From NCBI GenBank assembly GCA_016191895.1, contig JACPVD010000080.1, positions 1-10,040 of the forward strand: 10,040 bases of DNA. Reading direction: 5' to 3'. The translations under genes were made by a program, and so were the position numbers. The notes below the pieces were generated by a model. The model was not told the DNA's origin. It made no database searches and saw only the letters and a list, made by a program, of their open reading frames with translations. Positions 1-7,580 of this stretch are shown piece after piece (within the stretch, counting starts at the first letter, position 1; the number at the start of each line of letters is the position of its first letter). Source of the stretch: Chloroflexota bacterium. Its GTDB lineage: Bacteria; Chloroflexota; Anaerolineae; Anaerolineales; Villigracilaceae.

Positions 1-29
1 CCGAGGAGGAGAGCGTGGAGGAGGGTCAT
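1..29 (-). CDS. Possible start of a gene running off the left edge
   Basis: An ATG on the minus strand at 29 opens a frame (M-T-L-L-H-A-L-L-L) that stays open to the window edge. An AAGGA stands 4 bases upstream (AAGGA-accc-ATG), a well-placed ribosome binding site. The leucine-rich beginning would fit a signal peptide or membrane segment, but nine residues cannot identify a family. It has the same orientation as the four-helix-bundle gene and tgt, so it may be the original downstream neighbour of tgt. A chance start is quite possible. Confidence 0.3.
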
Positions 30-56
30 GGGTTCCTTGTTGAGTTGATAGTGGAT

Positions 57-84
57 GGAGGATGGTTACTGGAGAATGGTTAAT
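57..84 (+). repeat. Two tandem 14-bp repeat units, left arm of an inverted repeat
   Basis: GGAGGATGGTTACT (57-70) is followed directly by GGAGAATGGTTAAT (71-84); 12 of 14 bases agree. Bases 64-84 also match the reverse complement of 550-570 at 17 of 21 positions. The stop codon of the four-helix-bundle gene (TAA, complement of 80-82) lies in this arm. The other arm lies over the junction between that gene and tgt, so the gene is bracketed by complementary sequence. Confidence 0.7.
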
Positions 85-529
85 AGGGGATGTCTTCTTC
101 TGGGTTGTCGGTAAGGTATGGTTGAGGTTCTTCGCGGACAGTGTAACCTGCCGGCATTTCTTTTTCGCCTTGTTTGGAGCGTTTGAGATAGGCAATATAG
201 TTGTTAAGCTGTTTGCCAAGTGATTCGGCAGACAGTGTCATCCGCTTATATATTTCCTCGGGCAAATAACCCAATTCATACGCAAGCGCCATGTGGCTTT
301 GAACTTCCGTCAAAGAACCGCGAGCAATGTAGCAAAAACGTACATTGTCCAGAAAGTGAAAACGTCCATGGCCTTCGGCGATATTCGCCGGGACGCTTTG
401 CGCGGCGCGTTTCAATTGTTGAGTCAAATTCCATTTTTCATCGGCTGGCAAATGCGGAACAACTTCTTTGTAAACCGCAATAGCAAAATCTTTCGCCCTC
501 ACCCAAACATCCAACTTATCCAAGTTCAT
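80..529 (-). CDS. Four helix bundle protein, 23S rRNA intervening-sequence (IVS) family
   Basis: A 149-residue protein of the four-helix-bundle family first known from intervening sequences inserted in 23S rRNA genes. Free-standing members are widespread and their function is unknown. The family hallmarks are visible: the opening LDKLDVWVRAKDFA (residues 3-16), QLKRAAQSVPANIAEG (38-53) and ARGSLTEVQ (69-77). It is predicted to be almost entirely helical, with no signal peptide or membrane segment. I chose the ATG at 529 because family members begin only a few residues before the D-L-x-V-W motif. An in-frame ATG at 565 overlaps the tgt stop codon (TAATG) and would add 12 residues that come from the flanking repeat; translation by re-initiation from there cannot be excluded. 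Neither start has a good Shine-Dalgarno. The tail after about residue 120 is polar, acidic and variable. Complementary repeats flank the gene, and the same orientation as tgt suggests co-transcription. Confidence 0.9.
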   Translation of the reverse strand: MNLDKLDVWVRAKDFAIAVYKEVVPHLPADEKWNLTQQLKRAAQSVPANIAEGHGRFHFLDNVRFCYIARGSLTEVQSHMALAYELGYLPEEIYKRMTLSAESLGKQLNNYIAYLKRSKQGEKEMPAGYTVREEPQPYLTDNPEEDIPY

Positions 530-549
530 CACTGTCACGGCGCGTCTCC

Positions 550-1744
<1,195 letters not shown>

Positions 1745-1745
<1 letters not shown>

Positions 1746-2257
1746 TGAACAAACGACGCTTCTTCGCAATCACGGATATCGTATTCATCATCGCCATTCT
1801 TACCGCCGCCTGCGGAGGAGGCGCCGCGCCGGAGCCGCAACAAACACAGGACGCCGGCGCGCCCGTGCTTTTCGATGCGGCAGGCGATGCCGCTTTAAAT
1901 CCCTCCAAGCCGCACATTGTCCGCGCAAGGTATGTCACTGTGGATCTGTCCATCCTGCTCGATGAGTCGGGAACGCCCCGCGCCCTGCCGGCAGGGACGG
2001 AGATCACGCTAAACCTCTTTCCAGACATCGTTTACACCGCCGTGATCGATAAAACCGATCAAAGCACGCCGGGCAGTTTTTCATGGGTTGGACATCTCAA
2101 GGATGTCGAATTCAGCGAGGCGATTCTCATCTATTCCGGGAATATCTTCATCGCCCATGTTGCCAGCCCGGCCGGGGTGTACGAAGTGTCCATTTCAGAC
2201 GAGGATCTGTATCAGGTCATACAGATCGATCAGTCGAAACTTCCGCAGGATCAATAG
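1745..2257 (+). CDS. Lipoprotein consisting of a free-standing metalloprotease prodomain
   Basis: A 170-residue probable lipoprotein. A basic N-terminus (NKRR) and hydrophobic segment (6-22) lead to LTAAC with Cys23 as the likely lipidated residue; Thr at -3 and Asp11 within the hydrophobic stretch are slightly unusual. After a linker (24-38), the rest matches the prodomain of the protease encoded just downstream: VRARYV (59-64) against VRSRYV, LNLFPD (89-94), FIAHVAS (135-141) and QIDQSKLP (160-167). Residues 85-167 align without gaps to 85-167 of the protease with 48 of 83 identical. No peptidase domain or zinc motif follows. It probably acts outside the membrane. By analogy with autonomous propeptide-like protease inhibitors it may inhibit, fold or tether the neighbouring protease; that role is inference. 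It lies 72 bases upstream of the protease and is likely co-transcribed from the promoter at 1710. A truncated duplicate without function is the alternative. Confidence 0.85.
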
Positions 2258-2329
2258 AAAGGAGGAATGCCAGCCACCTTATCGGTTTTTGGTTCACAAT
2301 TCGATAAAACCATACTCGGAGGTAAAACC

Positions 2330-4180
2330 ATGAAAAGCAAATTATCATTTCCTTTAAGCGCCCTGCTTATCCTGGCGTTGCTGGCGTCATTCCTGCCCGG
2401 TAGTGCCGCAACAGCGCGGGCGCAAACCAATGACGCGCCCCAATTATTCAGCGATGCCGGCAGCGCGCAACCCGCCTTCAAACATGCGCCCAGCCGTTCC
2501 GTCGTCCGTTCGCGATATGTCGCCGTAAACATCGGGACATTGCCCAGCCAGGATGCAATCGCCCGGAAAGCGGGAAGCGGATACGAGATCGAACTAAATC
2601 TATTCCCGGATGTCGCCTATACCGGGGTCATTGATCGCGTTGCGCAATACACCCCAACCAGCACATCCTGGACCGGGACTCTCAAAGGCAGGGAACTCAG
2701 TTACTTCTACCTTGTCGTATCCAACGGGACGTTCATCGCCCATGTCGCATCACAGGATGGAATTTACGAAGTGTCCTCGGCAGGTAATGGCGTGTACCGG
2801 GTAACTCAGATCGACCAATCCAAACTCCCGGAAAAAGACGACATCCGCATACCACCGGCGAGTCTCCTCAATAACACAGTTGCACCCAATTCCGCGGCAC
2901 TGCCGGACGACGGAAGCGTCATCGACGTGATGATCCTCTACACGCCCGCCGCCCGCGCCGCGGAGGGCGGAACTGCCGCCATGGACGCCCGTGTGGATCT
3001 TGCCATTACAGAAACCAACTCATCCTATACCAGCAGCGGTGTCGTGCCCACCATGAGTCTTGTTTACAAAGGCGAGATCAGTTATGTCGAATCGGGGGAT
3101 GAAGGCACGGATTTGGACAGATTGACCGCCACCAGCGACGGATTCATAGACACTGTTCACACCCTGCGCGACACCTACGGCGCAGACCTTGTTCAATTGA
3201 TCGTGGAGACGGGCTCCGGGTGCGGGATCGCCTGGTTCATGAGTACGGTGGACGCTTCATTCGCATCCGGCGGATTCTCCGTTGTCATCCGCGACTGCAT
3301 GACCGGCAACTATTCTTCCGGGCATGAGTTTGGACACAACCAAAGCGCAACTCACGATACTTATGTAGATACCGGGACATCCCCCTACCCCTACATTCAC
3401 GGTTACGTTAACCTTGCCGCGAGATGGCGCACGGTGATGGCCTATAACACTCAATGCGCCGATACCGCGCCTGGCACATATTGCACCCGCCTGTTGTACT
3501 GGTCCAACCCGACCAAACTCTATGGCGGCGCGGCAATGGGCGTAACTTCATCCTCTGAAAATTACAAGGTGTTAAACAACACGGCTTATACGGTGGCCAA
3601 CTTCCGTTCAGCCACGACTCCTTCGCTCTTCGCCGACGTGCCTTCCACCTACTGGGCGGCGGATTTCATCGAGCGGTTGTATAACGCCGGCATCACCGGC
3701 GGATGCGCCACCGGCCCATTGAGATATTGCCCCGAAGCCAGCGTCACCCGCGCGCAGATGGCGATCTTCATCCTGCGCGGCATACACGGAAGCGCGTACA
3801 TACCTCCCGCAGCAACAGGCGTTGTATTTAGCGATGTGCCGGCCGGTTACTGGGCCGCCGCCTGGATCGAACGCCTCTCCGCAGAAGGAATCACCGGCGG
3901 ATGCAGCGGCACGTCCTACTGTCCAGAGGCAAACATCACCCGCGCCCAAATGGCAATCTTCCTCCTGCGCGGCAAATATGGAAGCGCATACGTGCCACCG
4001 GCCGCCACTGGCACGGTATTCACCGATGTGCCGGCCAGTTACTGGGCCGCCGCCTGGATCGAACGCCTCTTCGCAGAAGGCATCACCAGCGGATGCAGCG
4101 GCACGTCCTACTGCCCTGACGCAAACGTCACACGCGCTCAAATGGCAGTCTTCCTTGTGAAGACATTCAGCCTGCCGTAG
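2330..4180 (+). CDS. Secreted metzincin-type zinc metalloprotease with prodomain and three SLH-like repeats
   Basis: A 616-residue exported peptidase. Order: signal peptide (1 to about 32, ending near ARA-QTN); prodomain (about 35-170, with RYV 62-64, LNLFPD 89-94, QIDQSKLP 160-167); catalytic domain (about 196-425) opening with VIDVMILYTPAAR; three SLH-like repeats (about 432-616). Zinc motif HEFGHNQSATHD (332-343) gives ligands His332, His336, His342 and catalytic Glu333; the Met-turn is Met370 in RTVMAYN. This is the reprolysin-like (M12B/M72-like) pattern, except that the usual glycine of HExxHxxGxxH is Ser339. Repeats begin near Asp436, Asp502 and Asp566, each with GC...YCP and TRAQM. 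I chose the ATG at 2330 because GGAGGT (2318-2323) stands 6 bases before it and a signal peptide starts there; the earlier in-frame ATG at 2267 has AAAGGAGG only 1 base away and would bury the signal. It probably acts at the cell surface; activation likely requires prodomain removal. A terminator follows. Confidence 0.92.
   Translation: MKSKLSFPLSALLILALLASFLPGSAATARAQTNDAPQLFSDAGSAQPAFKHAPSRSVVRSRYVAVNIGTLPSQDAIARKAGSGYEIELNLFPDVAYTGVIDRVAQYTPTSTSWTGTLKGRELSYFYLVVSNGTFIAHVASQDGIYEVSSAGNGVYRVTQIDQSKLPEKDDIRIPPASLLNNTVAPNSAALPDDGSVIDVMILYTPAARAAEGGTAAMDARVDLAITETNSSYTSSGVVPTMSLVYKGEISYVESGDEGTDLDRLTATSDGFIDTVHTLRDTYGADLVQLIVETGSGCGIAWFMSTVDASFASGGFSVVIRDCMTGNYSSGHEFGHNQSATHDTYVDTGTSPYPYIHGYVNLAARWRTVMAYNTQCADTAPGTYCTRLLYWSNPTKLYGGAAMGVTSSSENYKVLNNTAYTVANFRSATTPSLFADVPSTYWAADFIERLYNAGITGGCATGPLRYCPEASVTRAQMAIFILRGIHGSAYIPPAATGVVFSDVPAGYWAAAWIERLSAEGITGGCSGTSYCPEANITRAQMAIFLLRGKYGSAYVPPAATGTVFTDVPASYWAAAWIERLFAEGITSGCSGTSYCPDANVTRAQMAVFLVKTFSLP
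3833..4152 (+). repeat. Near-identical 192-bp-period repeats encoding SLH units 2 and 3
   Basis: The stretch from 3833 and the stretch from 4025 (192 bases, 64 codons apart) differ at only about 11 positions over roughly 130 bases, including long identical runs across the YWAAAWIERL and CSGTSYCP coding segments. The first SLH unit (from 3635, 66 codons earlier) is much more diverged in DNA. This points to a recent duplication or gene conversion of the last two units. Confidence 0.85.
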
Positions 4181-4211
4181 AAACAGTAGTGGGACAATAG
4201 TCTCTAAAACA

Positions 4212-4248
4212 AAAAGGTCGTGAGAGAAATCTTGCGGCCTTTTATTTT
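4212..4248 (+). terminator. Intrinsic terminator after the protease gene
   Basis: AAAAGGTCG (4212-4220) pairs with CGGCCTTTT (4235-4243) through one G-T wobble, with a 14-base loop, and runs into a T-rich tail to 4248. It starts 32 bases after the protease stop. Confidence 0.75.
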
Positions 4249-4286
4249 CCACATCTACCGGCAGATCGCAATCATGTGCTCAATAA

Positions 4287-4313
4287 GGCAATCCAAATTG
4301 CCGCAAGTTTTTT
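4287..4313 (+). terminator. Possible second terminator-like hairpin
   Basis: A perfect 6-bp stem GGCAAT/ATTGCC with a CCAA loop (4287-4302) is followed after five bases by TTTTTT (4308-4313). The stem is short and the T-run is not adjacent, so it is weaker than the hairpin at 4212. It could serve as backup termination for the protease transcript. Confidence 0.3.
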
Positions 4314-4407
4314 GTAAGAGACTGTCTTTTCACTTTTCCCTTCTTTTGTATCTTCTCAATAAATTGAGGCACAGGGTGTTTTGAACGCGTTTCCATCTTC
4401 TTAAGTA

Positions 4408-4416
4408 TGGTAAAAT
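4408..4416 (+). promoter_or_regulatory. Weak extended -10 promoter candidate upstream of the beta-helix gene
   Basis: TGGTAAAAT fits an extended -10 element (TGn-TAAAAT). The only TTGAAC-like -35 (4381-4386) lies 24 bases away, too far. Transcription from here would begin near 4423 and give a long untranslated leader. Other AT-rich -10-like strings nearby (for example TATACA around 4444) make the assignment uncertain. Confidence 0.25.
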
Positions 4417-4511
4417 ACAAATACGACTATTTAGGTAAACTTTATACATTTTCAATGATCGAACGTACTTTAAATACCGCACAGAGGGTATGTATCACCA
4501 GCGGCATCACC

Positions 4512-4529
4512 CATTCCAATCTTGGAATG
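4512..4529. repeat. 18-bp near-perfect palindrome
   Basis: CATTCCAA, a TC centre and TTGGAATG form an 8-bp perfect inverted repeat. It could be an operator for a dimeric regulator or a hairpin in the leader RNA. There is no T-run after it, so it is not a terminator. Confidence 0.5.
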
Positions 4530-4588
4530 ACGCGATCAATACTTGCCAATAAAAGTATTCATCAAGCAAGAGTCTCGTGTTCTTTACC

Positions 4589-4654
4589 GGTCTTGGCGCA
4601 AGACGAAACTTCGCCTACAAAGGCATCGCTTATGCGAGCCTCGCCGCCAACACC
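4589..4654 (+). promoter_or_regulatory. Predicted structured leader RNA (unknown class)
   Basis: GGTCTTGGCG (4589-4598) pairs with CGCCAACACC (4645-4654) at 9 of 10 positions with one C-C mismatch. Enclosed are a hairpin GGC-A-TCGC/GCGAGCC with a TTAT loop (4622-4640, one bulged A) and a small CGA/TCG hairpin (4604-4613). Together they make a three-way junction. The segment is GC-rich in an AT-rich intergenic region. Local alternatives exist, for instance GTCTTG-GCG-CAAGAC (4590-4604), so switching is conceivable. It does not match the riboswitch consensus sequences I can recall, including the c-di-GMP-I class. An alternative reading is a protein-like frame ending at 4672 without a clear start. 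Confidence 0.35.
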
Positions 4655-4681
4655 TTGACCGAAAGAATTTGAACATGTACA

Positions 4682-4733
4682 GAAAAGGAGGTGAGCCGGA
4701 AGAAGCCCAAACAATGCGGCCTGTTTTCTTTTC
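4682..4733 (+). promoter_or_regulatory. Extended Shine-Dalgarno-like segment in a possible hairpin
   Basis: AAAGGAGGTGA (4684-4694) is an eleven-base match to the complement of the 16S rRNA 3' end, yet no start codon lies 4-12 bases downstream; the next ATG is at 4714. Flanking GAAAAG (4682-4687) can pair with CTTTTC (4728-4733), and GCCG (4695-4698) with CGGC (4717-4720), which would hide it. A 27-codon frame from ATG 4675 to 4758 reads through it (MYRKGGEPEEAQ...), but has no good ribosome binding site of its own. Confidence 0.3.
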
Positions 4734-4778
4734 ACAGCGCAAAGAGACAGCGATTTAAACCATAAAGGAAAAATAAAA

Positions 4779-6764
4779 ATGAAACAAATTAATCGTATCG
4801 TTAGTATTTTCATCGCAGTAAGCATGCTTGTTGCAACAGCATTGACCGTAATGCCTGTTACGCAAGCGCGCGCGGCAACCTTTACTGTAACCACAACCGC
4901 CGACACCGATGACGGCACATGCGACAGCAACTGTTCCCTGCGTGAGGCAATCGACGAAGCCAACAGTAATGGCGCCGGCTCAGACACCATCACCCTGCCA
5001 GCGGGGACTTACACACTTACATTGGGCGATCAACTGCCTGTGGTAACCACCACCATCATTATCGAGGGTACCACCACCACAACCATTCAAGCGGCGGCTT
5101 CGCCAGATACTTCCGGCTACCGCATCTTTGAAGTGACAGGCGATTTAACCCTCAACAATGTCACACTGAAGAATGGCTGGTGCAACAATAATCTTGCATG
5201 CGCTCCACAGGGCGGCGCAAATCAGGATACATACAAAGGCTATGGCGGCGCAATCTTCAACAGCGGCACGTTGACCATAACCAACAGCATTATTCAAAAT
5301 AATAAAGCAGCCGGTGATGGCGGCGGTATCTACAACTACCAGGGCACGCTAAGCCTCACCAACACCACGGTCTCCAATAACAATGGCAGTTCCGGCGGCG
5401 GTGTCGGCGGCAAAGGCACGATCAATGTAACCAATGGCACTTTCGGAAGCAACACTGCAAATTCCGGCGGCGGCATTTCATCAAGCGACGGGACGCTCAA
5501 TGTAACAAACAGCCTGTTCACGTCCAACTCTGTAACCGGCAACGGCGGCGGTATTGGCAGTAACAGCACGCTGAATATCAAGACAAGCACCTTCACTGGA
5601 AATTCTGCTTCGAGCAGTGGCGGCGGACTTTCCAGTAACAACGGCCCCAGCAATATATCCAACAGCACCTTCACTAATAATAACGCTTCCAGCAGAGGCG
5701 GCGGTATCTTCAACTATGAAGACCTGAACCTGACAAACAACACCATCTCAGGTAACTCCGCGCCCAATGGCGGCGGCTTCTATAGCGACCCTTATCAGCA
5801 CGAAGGCGATTCTATCTACGCTGTTGTGGTCTTGAAGAACAACATTTTTGCCAACAGCACCAGCGGCGGCGACTGCTTCAATTACGTGAATGGAGCGGCT
5901 CATCCCGTCACCGGTAACAACAACCTGATCGAGACGGAAGGCAGCAACCCCTGCGGAACGACAGCGCCAATCACCGGTTCCGATCCCAATTTAGGCACAC
6001 TTACCGGCACGCCGGGCCATCTGCCCCTTAATGCCGGCTCGCCTGCCATCAATGCCGGGGATACGGCCGCATGCGCGGCTGCGCCTGTCAGTGATACTTC
6101 CCAAAATGGTGTCGCTCGCGGCACGCCTTGCGACGTTGGCTCCTACGAATCCGGCGGCGCTCCCACCTTCGTCGATGTCCCCTTCGACCATCCTCTTTGG
6201 AAGTATATCGAGGCCCTCTATCAAGGCGGATTCACTGCGGGATGCACTGCTACTCCCCTCGCCTTCTGCCCGGATACCATTCTTGACCGCGCTCAATCCG
6301 CCGTCTTCATGCTGCGTGGTGTAAAAGGCGCTGCCTACCTGCCTCCTCCCGGTCCGTGGACCAACTTCGTCAACGAAAGTTGGGTTGGGTTCGAATGGGC
6401 CAATGGCTGGGCGGATGCCATGTATGTCGAAGGGCTTACCTCCGGCTGTCAGGCCAGTCCTTTGAAGTTCTGTCCCGCCAATCAACTCCCCCGTGTGGAA
6501 GCCAGCATCTTCGGCTTGAAGATGAAGTATGGCAATAACTATGTTCCTCCGCCTGCAACTGGCACCATGTTTGCAGACTTCCCCTCCACCGACCCAAGCT
6601 ACTGGGGTATCGCGTGGGCTGAGAAAGCCTTTACAGACGGGTTATTGCCCGCCTGCGGCACCGATCCTGTCAGCGGCAAACCTATGTTTTGCCCAGGTGT
6701 CCTGGTGACTCGCGCCTGGGGCGCTTATCTCATCGTCAAGGCGAAAGGCCTGCCAACTCCATAA
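4779..6764 (+). CDS. Secreted right-handed beta-helix protein with choice-of-anchor Q-like region and SLH-like repeats
   Basis: A 661-residue exported surface protein. Order: signal peptide (1 to about 33, ending near ARAA); a CDSNCSLREAIDEAN segment (48-62), typical of the N-terminal cap of polymorphic beta-helix proteins; beta-helix rungs (about 80-350) with a repeating GGG(I/L)...L.(I/V)TN(S/T).(F/I)..N pattern of about 21-24 residues; a choice-of-anchor Q-like region (about 365-460) with PLNAGSPAINAGD and CDVGSYE; three SLH-like repeats (about 463-661). The repeats keep the paired cysteines (GC...FCP), but their TRAQ motif reads DRAQ, PRVE and TRAW. The start at 4779 has AAAGGA (4764-4769) 9 bases upstream. 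No catalytic residues can be assigned, so it is more likely an adhesin or structural surface protein than an enzyme. It probably shares its surface location with the upstream protease. It has its own long leader and a strong terminator. Confidence 0.88.
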   Translation: MKQINRIVSIFIAVSMLVATALTVMPVTQARAATFTVTTTADTDDGTCDSNCSLREAIDEANSNGAGSDTITLPAGTYTLTLGDQLPVVTTTIIIEGTTTTTIQAAASPDTSGYRIFEVTGDLTLNNVTLKNGWCNNNLACAPQGGANQDTYKGYGGAIFNSGTLTITNSIIQNNKAAGDGGGIYNYQGTLSLTNTTVSNNNGSSGGGVGGKGTINVTNGTFGSNTANSGGGISSSDGTLNVTNSLFTSNSVTGNGGGIGSNSTLNIKTSTFTGNSASSSGGGLSSNNGPSNISNSTFTNNNASSRGGGIFNYEDLNLTNNTISGNSAPNGGGFYSDPYQHEGDSIYAVVVLKNNIFANSTSGGDCFNYVNGAAHPVTGNNNLIETEGSNPCGTTAPITGSDPNLGTLTGTPGHLPLNAGSPAINAGDTAACAAAPVSDTSQNGVARGTPCDVGSYESGGAPTFVDVPFDHPLWKYIEALYQGGFTAGCTATPLAFCPDTILDRAQSAVFMLRGVKGAAYLPPPGPWTNFVNESWVGFEWANGWADAMYVEGLTSGCQASPLKFCPANQLPRVEASIFGLKMKYGNNYVPPPATGTMFADFPSTDPSYWGIAWAEKAFTDGLLPACGTDPVSGKPMFCPGVLVTRAWGAYLIVKAKGLPTP

Positions 6765-6787
6765 TTGAACACAAAATAACCCATAAC

Positions 6788-6820
6788 AAAAAGAGTCTCC
6801 AAAGCGGAGACTCTTTTTTT
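6788..6820. terminator. Strong bidirectional terminator between convergent genes
   Basis: A perfect 13-bp stem, AAAAAGAGTCTCC (6788-6800) with GGAGACTCTTTTT (6806-6818), and a 5-base loop. T-runs exist on both strands, so it can end both the beta-helix transcript and the opposing ABC transporter transcript. Confidence 0.95.
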
Positions 6821-6837
6821 GATTCTTCGTATCACCT

Positions 6838-7566
6838 TCAATGGATCGTCCCATGCGCCAGTTCCACGATCTCGTCTTTTGTTTCATACACCCGCACAAG
6901 TTTGCCATCCTGCATCTGCAGAACACGATCGACGAACTGGCACATGCGCAAATCGTGAGTCACCATGATGCCCGCGCGGCCATTCTCATGGATAAGGTGC
7001 GCGAAAGTTTCCACCACTTGAAACGCGCGTTCGGTATCCAGCGACGCGGTCGGCTCATCGGCCAACACGACAGCAGGATTGTGAATCAACGCCCGCGCGA
7101 TCGCGACTCGCTGCTGTTGCCCGCCCGACATTTGCGCGGGAAGATTATGCAAACGTTCCGACAACCCGAGGCGGGCCAGCAGTTCCCCGGAGCGAAGTCG
7201 CCCCGCATGCGTCAACCAGCCATTCAACCGCAGCATAAATTCCACGTTCTCCTGCGCCGTAAGATAGGGAATTAAATTATTCGATTGAAACGTAAACCCG
7301 ATCTTCTCGCGGCGGAGTTTTACGCGCTTCTTTTCGTTCATCTGTGAAAGGTCCTGCCCATCAATGAGAACTTGCCCCGATGTGGGTGTAAGGAGCGCGG
7401 CCAAAATCGAAAGCAGGGTGGTTTTTCCCGAACCGCTCGGCCCCACCAGCGCGACGAATTCACCGGACTTGACCTGAAACGACACGTCGTCCACCGCGTT
7501 GATGGTCGCTCCATCCAGCGTAAATGATTTGACGAGATTGCGAACTTCCAAAGCAATTGAATTCAT
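6838..7566 (-). CDS. ABC transporter ATP-binding protein (MacB/LolD-type)
   Basis: A 242-residue cytoplasmic ATPase that would drive the permease encoded just upstream. All nucleotide-binding motifs are intact: Walker A GPSGSGKTT (42-50), Q-loop Gln94, signature MSGGQQQR (146-153), Walker B VVLADE with Glu171 (166-171), D-loop SLD (175-177) and His204. The sequence belongs to the LolD/MacB/DevA/FtsE group, whose partners are FtsX-like permeases working by mechanotransmission rather than as ordinary importers. I chose the ATG at 7566; a TTG at 7581 in the same frame adds only EKNK-type residues and lies at the edge of an inserted repeat. Only a weak GGA precedes the ATG. The gene is last in the operon, 156 bases after the permease stop, but about 135 of those bases belong to the inserted element. 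It is followed by the shared terminator. Confidence 0.96.
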   Translation of the reverse strand: MNSIALEVRNLVKSFTLDGATINAVDDVSFQVKSGEFVALVGPSGSGKTTLLSILAALLTPTSGQVLIDGQDLSQMNEKKRVKLRREKIGFTFQSNNLIPYLTAQENVEFMLRLNGWLTHAGRLRSGELLARLGLSERLHNLPAQMSGGQQQRVAIARALIHNPAVVLADEPTASLDTERAFQVVETFAHLIHENGRAGIMVTHDLRMCQFVDRVLQMQDGKLVRVYETKDEIVELAHGTIH

Positions 7567-7580
7567 TTTGTTTTTTTCCA

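Larger units (their letters stand above)
4249..4778. other. 530-bp AT-rich intergenic region with hairpins and a long leader
   Basis: I see no convincing gene here. An 83-codon frame at 4407-4658 has no ribosome binding site and no family features. Contents: a hairpin GGCAAT-CCAA-ATTGCC (4287-4302) with six Ts five bases later; an inverted repeat CTCAAT-AA-ATTGAG (4355-4368); a weak promoter candidate (4408-4416); the palindrome at 4512-4529; the structured GC-rich stretch 4589-4654; and the Shine-Dalgarno-like segment 4683-4694. If the promoter is real, the next gene has a leader of about 355 bases. Confidence 0.6.

Noticed and set aside
2267..2329. Earlier ATG at 2267 for the protease, next to AAAGGAGG
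   Set aside because: Only 1 base separates AAAGGAGG from the ATG, and the extension would place 21 non-hydrophobic residues before a clear signal peptide. The ATG at 2330 has a well-spaced GGAGGT.
3608..4252. 214-codon open frame on the minus strand
   Set aside because: It lies opposite the SLH-like repeats of the protease; its length follows from GC-rich repetitive codons, and its product is low-complexity and repetitive with no family features.
4407..4658. 83-codon plus-strand frame in the intergenic region
   Set aside because: There is no ribosome binding site, its start overlaps the promoter candidate, and the composition resembles translated non-coding sequence.
5336..5713. 125-codon open frame on the minus strand
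   Set aside because: It mirrors the GGC-rich beta-helix rungs; the product is a leucine/proline repeat with no independent support.
5220..5720. Regular GGCGGCGGT-containing repeats that might suggest a CRISPR array or minisatellite
   Set aside because: The spacing varies and stays in frame; the repetition is explained by the GGG-turn of each beta-helix rung, and there are no invariant repeats with unique spacers.
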